Of a stretch of DNA of 7,571 nucleotides, positions 1 through 5,698 are shown piece by piece (positions within the stretch are counted from its first letter, which is position 1; every line of letters starts with the position of its first letter). Under the pieces are notes generated by a model. That model was not told the origin of the DNA. It saw nothing but the letters and a program-made list of their open reading frames with translations, and ran no database searches. Position numbers and translations under genes: made by a program. Origin of the DNA: Acidobacteriota bacterium (lineage in GTDB: Bacteria > Acidobacteriota > Vicinamibacteria > Vicinamibacterales > JACQTH01); NCBI GenBank assembly GCA_016210935.1, contig JACQTH010000352.1, forward strand, positions 1-7,571. The letters run 5' to 3'.

Positions 1-1
1 G

Positions 2-64
2 AGCGTCAGCGAGCCGTGGGAGGCGGCGGGGGTGGGGCCCCGCCGCAAACCAAACAATGACTGA
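2..64 (+). CDS. Possible 3' end of an upstream gene (partial)
   Basis: The frame starting at base 2 is open from the window edge to a TGA at 62-64 and ends in PWEAAGVGPRRKPNND. I do not recognise it. The main support is third-position composition: about 17 of 20 codons end in G or C, more than in the other two forward frames of this stretch, which are also open. If real, the gene overlaps the phosphofructokinase start by 8 bp, which would fit translational coupling, since that start has no well-placed Shine-Dalgarno sequence. A stretch of 20 codons is weak evidence, and the region could equally be an untranslated leader. Frame 1 is an alternative, ending at a TGA (58-60) that would form an ATGA overlap. 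Confidence 0.3.
   Translation, partial: SVSEPWEAAGVGPRRKPNND
23..46 (+). repeat. 9-bp GC-only inverted repeat just before the phosphofructokinase start
   Basis: GCGGCGGGG (23-31) and CCCCGCCGC (38-46) are perfect reverse complements around a 6-base loop GTGGGG. The structure ends 10 bases before the ATG at 57 and is followed by the unstructured AAACCAAACA. It occupies the place where a ribosome binding site would normally lie. It has no T-tract on its downstream side, so it does not read as an intrinsic terminator for the plus strand. It could hinder ribosome entry or force coupling to upstream translation. It may also be a by-product of GC-rich coding sequence. Confidence 0.45.
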
Positions 65-1385
65 GAGGCATAAAAAGCTCGCCATCCTGGTGGGCGGCGG
101 CCCGGCGCCCGGCATCAACAGCGTCATCAGCGCCGCGACGATCCGCGCCGAGCTCGAAGGCGTCGAGGTCGTCGGCATCCGGGACGGCTTCGAGTGGCTG
201 ATGCAGGCCGACATCGATCACGTCACGCCGCTCACCATCACCGCCGTAAGCCGAATCCACTTCCGCGGCGGATCCTACATCGGGATCTCGCGCGCGAATC
301 CGACGCTCGATCCGGCCCACCTCGAGAATGCCGTGACCTCGCTGCTCCGGCTGAACGTGTCGCAGCTCATCACGATTGGCGGCGACGACACGATGCATTC
401 GGCCATGAAGCTCGAGCAGCGCGCCGCGGGGCGCATCCGCGTCGTGCATGTCCCGAAGACCATCGACAACGACCTCGACCTGCCGCCGTCCGTCGACACC
501 TTCGGGTTTCAAACCGCGCGGCATTACGGCGTCGACATCGTCAAGAACCTGATGGTCGACGCCAAGACGACGTCCCGGTGGTATTTCGTGATTGCCATGG
601 GCCGCAAGGCCGGACATCTCGCGCTCGGGATTGGCAAGGCCGCGGGGGCGACGCTCACGCTCATCCCCGAGGAGTTCGCCGGCGCGCCCATCCGACTGAA
701 GACGATCGTCGATACGCTGACGGGCGCCATCATCAAGCGTCTGAGCTATGGACGCCGGGACGGGATCGCGATGATCGCCGAAGGGCTCGTGCTCGACATC
801 CATCCGGAGGATCTCGCCGCGATCGAAGACGTCGAACGCGACGCGCACGGTCATCTGCGGATCGCCGAAGTCAACATCGGTGAGATTCTCAAGGCGGAAG
901 TCACGAAGCGGCTGCGGGAATTCGGCCTCAAGACGACGATCGTCGCCAAGAACATCGGCTACGAGCTGCGCTGCGCCGATCCCGTGCCGTTCGACATGGA
1001 GTACACGCGGGACCTCGGGTATTGCGCCGCGAAGTATCTGCTGACGGGCGGAAACGCGGTCGTGATCTCGATGCAGGCGGGCCGCTTCGTCCCGATTCCC
1101 TTCGACGCGCTCTGCGATCAGGTGAGCGGCTGCGCGCGCATCCGGCTGGTCGACATCCACTCCACGCGCTACGCCATCGCGCGGCGGTACATGATCCGCC
1201 TCCGCCGCGACGACTTCGACGATCCGCACGAGCTGGCCAAGTTCGCCGCGACGGCCGGCATCTCACTCCAGGACTTCCGCAGCCAGTTCGAGTACCTGAT
1301 CGCCAGCGAGCCGCCGCCCTTTGACGTCACGGCGGCGACCAGGCCTCACGAGGAGCCCGAGATGCCGGCGAGGACGCGTTCGTAG
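57..1385 (+). CDS. 6-phosphofructokinase, probably pyrophosphate-dependent (diphosphate--fructose-6-phosphate 1-phosphotransferase)
   Basis: This cytosolic enzyme phosphorylates fructose 6-phosphate to fructose 1,6-bisphosphate; the PPi-linked type is reversible and serves glycolysis or gluconeogenesis. The 442-residue protein carries the family motifs in order: the N-terminal loop GGGPAPGIN (13-21), GGDDT (108-112), PKTIDND (133-139, with catalytic base Asp137), MGRKAGH (181-187, fructose-6-phosphate binding), AEG (241-243) and GYELR (301-305). Asp111 and Lys134 fall where ATP-dependent enzymes such as E. coli PfkA have glycines (104 and 124). This Asp/Lys pair is the known signature of PPi use. 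The protein is about 120 residues longer than E. coli PfkA, within the range of PPi enzymes. The ATG at 57 places the glycine-rich loop at the usual distance from the N-terminus, but no clear Shine-Dalgarno sequence precedes it. Its last 40 bp overlap the end of convergent bshA. Family assignment is firm; phosphoryl-donor assignment rests on two residues. Confidence 0.93.
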   Translation: MTERHKKLAILVGGGPAPGINSVISAATIRAELEGVEVVGIRDGFEWLMQADIDHVTPLTITAVSRIHFRGGSYIGISRANPTLDPAHLENAVTSLLRLNVSQLITIGGDDTMHSAMKLEQRAAGRIRVVHVPKTIDNDLDLPPSVDTFGFQTARHYGVDIVKNLMVDAKTTSRWYFVIAMGRKAGHLALGIGKAAGATLTLIPEEFAGAPIRLKTIVDTLTGAIIKRLSYGRRDGIAMIAEGLVLDIHPEDLAAIEDVERDAHGHLRIAEVNIGEILKAEVTKRLREFGLKTTIVAKNIGYELRCADPVPFDMEYTRDLGYCAAKYLLTGGNAVVISMQAGRFVPIPFDALCDQVSGCARIRLVDIHSTRYAIARRYMIRLRRDDFDDPHELAKFAATAGISLQDFRSQFEYLIASEPPPFDVTAATRPHEEPEMPARTRS

Positions 1386-2503
1386 CAGGCCTCGTACAGC
1401 GGAACGATCCGGTCGGCCCCGAATCGCTCGACGGCCATGCGCCGCGCCGCGGCGGCCATCGCCTGATGTTTCCCCGCGTCCGTCAGGATGTCGACGGCGC
1501 TCTGCGCCATGCCATCGAGGTCGCGGGGACCGTGGAGAGATCCGCTCACCCCGTCGACGATCAGCTCGGGCAGACCGCCGACCCGCGACGCCACGACCGG
1601 CACGCCGCAGGCCATCGCCTCGAGGGCCGCCAGACCGAAACTCTCCTGCAGGGAGGGCAGGAGGAACAGGTCCGCAATCGAGAGCACGCCCACGACGTCG
1701 TTCGCTTCGCCGATCATTTCGACGTCGCGCTCCAGGTTCAGCGCGCGAATCTCGTGCGCCGCCTTCGGCGACTCCGGTCCTTCACCGACCAGGACCAGCC
1801 GCGCGCGCACCTTCCGCCGAATCCTCGCAAAGATCTGCACGACCGCGTCGACCTGCTTCACCGGCCTGAAGTTGGACACATGGACGACGAGCTTCTCGCA
1901 CGTCCCGGACGGACAGAGACGGGCGCGGAGCGCCGCGTTCGGCCGTCGATCGTAGAACTCACAATCCAGGAAGTTGTAGATGACGGTGATCTCCCGTTGC
2001 ACCGCCATGTCCCGATGCGTATCGGCCCGGAGGCTTTCGGATACGGCCGTGACACCATCCGACTGGTCGATGCAGAACGCGAGGGTCTCCCGATACGAGG
2101 GGTCGCTGCCGACGATCGTGACGTCCGTTCCGTGGAGGGTCGTCACGGTGCGCGGCAGCCTGGTCGTGCGATGGGACATCCGCAGGATCTGCCGCGCCAG
2201 ATAGGCGGCGGCCGCATGTGGAATCGCGTAGTGCGCGTGAATGATATCCAGCTGATGGGCGCGTGACAGCTCGACGATCCGGTTCGTCAACGCGAGCAGG
2301 TACTGGGGTTCGCGGAACAACGGGTACCCGGGCGCCTCCACGCGATGGAACCACACGCCCGGCCTTGGCTCCCGCAGCCGGAAGGGCGGCTCGCTGCTGA
2401 TGACGTGCGCGTCATGTCCGCGCGCCGCCAGACACTTGGCCAGCTCGACGGCCACGACGCCGCTGCCGCCCACCGACGCGTAACAGACAATGCCTACGTT
2501 CAC
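1346..2503 (-). CDS. bshA: N-acetyl-alpha-D-glucosaminyl L-malate synthase BshA (bacillithiol biosynthesis, GT4 family)
   Basis: BshA catalyses the first step of bacillithiol synthesis, joining GlcNAc from UDP-GlcNAc to L-malate in the cytosol. From the GTG at 2503 the protein has 385 residues. Typical BshA features are MNVGIVCYASVGGSGVVAVE at the N-terminus (1-20), HAHYAIPHA (89-97), TTLHGTDVTIVGSDPSY (121-137), VSNFRPVKQ (209-217), GEGPE (240-244) and the retaining-GT4 EX7E motif E287-SFGLAAL-E295 followed by AMACGVPVVAS. Together these separate it from general GT4 enzymes. The start is uncertain: the GTG at 2503 gives the N-terminus usual for the family, whereas an ATG at 2530 adds nine residues and has a weak GGCGGA upstream; a further GTG lies at 2536. 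The stop lies inside the convergent phosphofructokinase gene (40-bp overlap). A bshB1 remnant lies upstream on the same strand, so the two probably formed one bacillithiol operon. No bshC is visible in the window. Confidence 0.93.
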   Translation of the reverse strand: MNVGIVCYASVGGSGVVAVELAKCLAARGHDAHVISSEPPFRLREPRPGVWFHRVEAPGYPLFREPQYLLALTNRIVELSRAHQLDIIHAHYAIPHAAAAYLARQILRMSHRTTRLPRTVTTLHGTDVTIVGSDPSYRETLAFCIDQSDGVTAVSESLRADTHRDMAVQREITVIYNFLDCEFYDRRPNAALRARLCPSGTCEKLVVHVSNFRPVKQVDAVVQIFARIRRKVRARLVLVGEGPESPKAAHEIRALNLERDVEMIGEANDVVGVLSIADLFLLPSLQESFGLAALEAMACGVPVVASRVGGLPELIVDGVSGSLHGPRDLDGMAQSAVDILTDAGKHQAMAAAARRMAVERFGADRIVPLYEACYERVLAGISGSS

Positions 2504-2635
2504 ATTGTTGAATGGCGGGGACCCGCGCATCCGCACGGTCCGCCGTATTCCAGTCGATTCCCGGCGAACGGCCGCACCCCGCCAAGCTCCTCGCTCGCGG
2601 GGACCCCTACGCCCCGCTCCGCTCGTCGCGGTGAC

Positions 2636-2818
2636 TCATGATCGAGACCGCTGAGCCGTGGGGAATTCCAACAGATGCGGGTACTCGAGGAGACCGGTCG
2701 TCACGAACCCCTCGGCGAACGTGACGCCGATGAGCGCCCCGAACTGCGCGTCTCGACTCTCGATCAACTGAATGTCATCGGGATGCGGCCCGAAGACCAG
2801 CAGGTCGACGTGCGTCAT
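2636..2818 (-). pseudogene. bshB1: Internally deleted bshB1 (GlcNAc-malate deacetylase) remnant, 60 codons
   Basis: BshB1 normally deacetylates GlcNAc-malate, the second step of bacillithiol synthesis; it is a zinc enzyme of the LmbE/PIG-L family of roughly 230-240 residues. Here only 60 codons remain. Residues 1-16 match the family N-terminus (VDLLVFGPHPDD, which holds the first zinc-ligand motif). Residues 18-51 match the C-terminus (IESRDAQFGALIGVTFAEGF, compare the VEAREKLYG...YAEGF end of B. subtilis BshB1). The join lies near residues 16-18, directly after HPDDI. About 175 residues between are absent, including the GG-rich loop and the second zinc motif (HPDH in homologues), so deacetylase activity is not expected. 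The frame is intact with no stop. The ATG at 2818 lies 9 bases after the stop of the PQQ dehydrogenase gene and has no good Shine-Dalgarno sequence, so translation may depend on coupling. Alternatives are an assembly or collapse error, or a new small protein. The 132 bp between this remnant and bshA hold no gene. Confidence 0.72.
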
Positions 2819-2827
2819 GTCATGCGG

Positions 2828-4918
2828 TCACTGCGAAGTAGTCGTACGCGGCAGCGCGAACGCGACGACGCTGCTGCCGGATGAAGCGCCGTTCTTGCCG
2901 CCGCCACACACGATCGCGATGTATTGGCGGCCGTTGATCTGATAGGTGGCCGGGGTGGCGTTCCCCGCTGCCGGAAGCGTCGTGTCCCAGAGCAGCGTGC
3001 CGGTCAGCTTGTCGTACGCGCGGAACTTCTTGTCGAAGTTCGTCGCGCCGATGAACAGCACGCCGCCGGCCGTCACCACCGGGCCGCCGTAGTTGTCGCT
3101 GCCCGTGTCCGTCAGCCCTCTGGCGGCCAGCTCCGGAAACTCCCCGAACGGGATCTTCCACCGGATCGTTCCCGCATTCAGATCGATCGCGTTGAGCGTC
3201 CCCCACGGCGGTGTGATGGCGGGATACCCGTCGGGATCGAGAAAGATCTCGTACCCGGCGCTCCGGTACTTCAGCCAGTTCGGATCCTCTTTCAGCCTCG
3301 GATCGTCTCCTTTGTCATGGCCTGTGACGAGGAACTCGACGAGATCGTCGACGTTCCGCGACCCCAGGTCCGGGAAGCCGGGCATCTGGCCGGTGCCCTG
3401 TCGGATGATGACGGCAATCTCGTCGCGTGAACGACGATCGCCAAGACCCACGAGCGACGGCGCTGCAGGACTCCCCTCTCGATCTTCGCGATGACACACA
3501 GCACACTTGCTGTTGTAGAGCGCCGTATCGGTGTTTGGAATCAGCTGCATGATCCACGCCATCTCATTCGAGTTGACGTACAGAAGCACCGTCTCGGGAT
3601 CGAACGCCGCCCCGCCCCACTCCGCCCCGCCATCAAAGCCGGGAAACACGACGGTTCCCTCGAGCGACGGCGCGACGAACATCCCCGCTTTCATCTTCCG
3701 GAATCGCGACAGCACGGCGGCGTGCGCTTCCGGCGTCCGGGTCGTTAGCATCGATTCGGTCAGGCCCTGGCGCGCGAATGGCGGAGGCCTCACGGGATAC
3801 GGCTGCGTTTCCGCGAGCCGTTCTCCATCGACCGCTTCCGCCGGGACGTTCCGATACTGAATCGGAAACAACGGGTCACCGGTCCGGCGGTCGAAGACGT
3901 ATACGTAGCCGGTCTTGGCGATCTGTGCGACGGCCTCGACCCTGCGGCCGCTACGCGTCACGGTGACGAGACTGGGGGCGGCAGGGAGATCCCAGTCCCA
4001 GACGTCATGCTTGATGGTCTGGAAATGCCAGACGCGACGGCCCGTTCGCGCGTCGAGCGCCAGCACGCAATTGGCAAACAGGTTGTCGCCGTGGCGGTTG
4101 ACACCATAGAAGTCGAACGACGCCGAGCCGGTCGCAGCAAAGACCATCCCGAGCTTCGCATCGACGGTCAGGCCCGCCCACGCATTCGCCCCGCCGGCGA
4201 TCCGATACGCCTCTTTCGGCCATGTCTCGTACCCGAACTCGCCGGGCTGCGGGATCGTATGAAACGTCCACCGAAGCTGCCCTGTCTTCACGTCGAACGC
4301 GCGGATATGACCGGGGGAACTCGGCAGCGTTTCGGGCACGCTGCTGCCGATGATGACGAGATCCTCGAACACTGCCGGCGGGCTGCTGGCGCTGACGGTG
4401 ACCCGCTCGACAGGACGGCCGAGACCCTCCCGCAGATCGATTCGCCCGTCTCTGCCGAAGGACTTCAGCGGCTGCCCCGTCTTGCGATTCAACGCGAAGA
4501 GAAAGTTTCGATAGCTGACCAGCACGCGATCGCCGTGTATCGTCACGCCGCGGTGGCGAAATCTCGTCCGTGCCCCCGCGCCACCGCTGGGATCGAATTT
4601 CCAGACCTCTCGACCGGTCTCCGCGTTCAGCGCCACCACCTGCAGCGTCGGAGTCGTGACGTAGAGCAGGCCATCCACAACGATGGGATTGCTCTGCATC
4701 TCCGAGCCCTTGAAGGCATCGCCGGAGTCGTAGGTCCAGGCCACCTGGAGATGCGAGACGTTGGTGCGATTAATCTGCTTCAGAGGTGAGTAGCGGATGT
4801 TGTCGATGCCGCCATTGACCGGCCACTCCACGGTGTCGCCTCGCGCCGGCGCAAACGACAGGGAGCCGACGAGGATCAGGATCAGCCCGCCGGCAAATTC
4901 GATGCGATGGCTCTTCAT
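2828..4918 (-). CDS. PQQ-dependent dehydrogenase (membrane-glucose-dehydrogenase-like propeller) with inserted cytochrome c domain
   Basis: This is a 696-residue exported quinoprotein that should oxidise a sugar or alcohol in the periplasm and pass electrons from PQQ to its own haem c. A Sec signal peptide spans about residues 1-27 (MKSHRIEF, then a hydrophobic run ending SFAPARG). The eight-bladed propeller starts at EWPVNGGIDNIRYSPL (31-46), in the style of the C-terminal domain of membrane glucose dehydrogenase. HDVWDWD (304-310) and AKTG (334-337) probably supply equivalents of E. coli Gcd Asp466 (D308) and Lys493 (K335); the spacing of 27 residues is the same. A small cytochrome c domain is inserted late, at about 465-535, with CAVCH (472-476) and the likely axial Met512 in GQMPGFP. 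The propeller then resumes (PPWGTLNAIDL, 570-580). The open frame extends further upstream, but the ATG at 4918 puts the signal peptide at the N-terminus. A TATAGT lies on this strand at 4933-4928. Substrate is not predictable from sequence. Confidence 0.92.
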   Translation of the reverse strand: MKSHRIEFAGGLILILVGSLSFAPARGDTVEWPVNGGIDNIRYSPLKQINRTNVSHLQVAWTYDSGDAFKGSEMQSNPIVVDGLLYVTTPTLQVVALNAETGREVWKFDPSGGAGARTRFRHRGVTIHGDRVLVSYRNFLFALNRKTGQPLKSFGRDGRIDLREGLGRPVERVTVSASSPPAVFEDLVIIGSSVPETLPSSPGHIRAFDVKTGQLRWTFHTIPQPGEFGYETWPKEAYRIAGGANAWAGLTVDAKLGMVFAATGSASFDFYGVNRHGDNLFANCVLALDARTGRRVWHFQTIKHDVWDWDLPAAPSLVTVTRSGRRVEAVAQIAKTGYVYVFDRRTGDPLFPIQYRNVPAEAVDGERLAETQPYPVRPPPFARQGLTESMLTTRTPEAHAAVLSRFRKMKAGMFVAPSLEGTVVFPGFDGGAEWGGAAFDPETVLLYVNSNEMAWIMQLIPNTDTALYNSKCAVCHREDREGSPAAPSLVGLGDRRSRDEIAVIIRQGTGQMPGFPDLGSRNVDDLVEFLVTGHDKGDDPRLKEDPNWLKYRSAGYEIFLDPDGYPAITPPWGTLNAIDLNAGTIRWKIPFGEFPELAARGLTDTGSDNYGGPVVTAGGVLFIGATNFDKKFRAYDKLTGTLLWDTTLPAAGNATPATYQINGRQYIAIVCGGGKNGASSGSSVVAFALPRTTTSQ

Positions 4919-4957
4919 GGTTGCCGTACTATAGAGCCCTCCGGATACGAGGGCTAG
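4919..4957. promoter_or_regulatory. 39-bp divergent control region with 7-bp inverted repeat
   Basis: This short spacer must hold the 5' signals of both the PQQ dehydrogenase gene (minus) and the subunit-3/GMC pair (plus). AGCCCTC (4935-4941) and GAGGGCT (4949-4955) form a perfect inverted repeat around CGGATAC. The right arm contains the GAGGG that serves as ribosome binding site for the ATG at 4958, so a hairpin could mask it. Alternatively, the palindrome could be an operator acting on both genes. The A/T-rich TACTATAG (4927-4934) is the only promoter-like stretch: TATAGT on the minus strand matches the -10 consensus at 5 of 6 positions, but would give an almost leaderless transcript. No convincing -35 boxes are visible, and some promoter elements may lie inside the flanking genes. 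Confidence 0.4.
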
Positions 4958-5698
4958 ATGGCTGCCAACAGGGATGATCCCGCCGATACCGGCGTCTCCC
5001 GGCGGGATCTGCTGAAGCAGATCGGGCTGGCCGGCGCGGTGGTCGCGATTCCGTTGCGCGCGACCGAACCCGACGCGTTCGAGCAAATCAGGACCACGAC
5101 CACCGCAGCCGTCTCCGGCGAGCGGTTTGAAACGCTGACGGCAGACGAAGGCGAGCTGCTTGAAGCCGTTGTGGCACGGATTATCCCAACGGATGCGAAC
5201 GGTCCCGGCGCCGCCGAGGCCCGCGCGGCGCGCTACATCGATCGCGCCCTGAGTGGCGCGCTGGCCGGTTCACGCAAGGCGTACGCCGATGGCCTGGCCG
5301 CGCTTGATCGCTATTCGCGCTCCACGCGGGGTGCGTCGTTCGCGCGGCTCCCGGCCGCTGATCAGGATGCCGTCCTCCGCGACCTCGAAACGGGCTCTGC
5401 CGCTGGTTTCTCTGAACCGACAGCTTCGGCGTTTTTCGCGATGGTCCGGGCGCACACGATTCAGGGCACCTTCGGCGACCCGTTCTATGGCGGCAACGCG
5501 AACTTCGTAGGGTGGGACCTGCTCGGCTATCCGGGAGTGCGGCTGGTCGTGACCGCCGACGAGCAGCGGCTTGGCACCACGCTCACACCGATTCGTCGCT
5601 CCGCGTACGAACACGCCATGTTCGTGAAGGCCACGGCGCGGCGCAGCGAAATTGAGCTCCCCCTGATCCCGGCGGACCGGCACTTCCATGGCGATTAG
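4958..5698 (+). CDS. Gluconate 2-dehydrogenase subunit 3 family protein, Tat-exported
   Basis: This 246-residue protein is the small partner of a GMC-type flavoprotein dehydrogenase; in related enzymes it is needed for folding and export of the large subunit. A twin-arginine signal is clear: SRRDLLKQIG (14-23) followed by the hydrophobic LAGAVVAIPL (24-33). The mature part has the family hallmarks LLEAVVARIIPTDANGPG (67-84), AARYIDRAL (90-98) and GTFGDPFYGGNANFVGWDLL (170-189). The ATG at 4958 has GAGGG four bases upstream and places the Tat motif properly. The stop overlaps the start of the GMC gene by 11 bp, so the two are almost certainly co-transcribed and translationally coupled. It has no haem or flavin motif of its own. 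The family is clear, but the substrate of the complex is unknown. Confidence 0.9.
   Translation: MAANRDDPADTGVSRRDLLKQIGLAGAVVAIPLRATEPDAFEQIRTTTTAAVSGERFETLTADEGELLEAVVARIIPTDANGPGAAEARAARYIDRALSGALAGSRKAYADGLAALDRYSRSTRGASFARLPAADQDAVLRDLETGSAAGFSEPTASAFFAMVRAHTIQGTFGDPFYGGNANFVGWDLLGYPGVRLVVTADEQRLGTTLTPIRRSAYEHAMFVKATARRSEIELPLIPADRHFHGD

Noticed and set aside
23..46. GC hairpin as an intrinsic terminator of the upstream gene
   Set aside because: The downstream side is A/C-rich (AAACCAAACA) and has no T-run on the plus strand.
6..1229. 407-codon open frame on the minus strand opposite the phosphofructokinase
   Set aside because: It is Arg/Asp/Gly-rich with no recognisable motif and mirrors a confidently identified gene; long antisense frames are expected in GC-rich coding DNA.
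1466..2266. 266-codon open frame on the plus strand opposite bshA
   Set aside because: Its composition is that of a complementary-strand shadow, and BshA motifs run through the whole region on the other strand.
2597..2617. 6-bp inverted repeat GCGGGG/CCCCGC in the spacer between the bshB1 remnant and bshA
   Set aside because: It is short, has a 9-base loop, is purely GC and has no T-run; this is expected by chance in such GC-rich sequence.
4007..4789. 260-codon open frame on the plus strand opposite the PQQ dehydrogenase
   Set aside because: The propeller sequence on the minus strand is continuous here, and the plus-strand product has no domain signature.
4919..5086. Upstream extension of the PQQ dehydrogenase reading frame by 56 codons
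   Set aside because: It would bury the signal peptide inside the protein and overlap the 5' end of the divergent subunit-3 gene; the ATG at 4918 gives a normal signal peptide.
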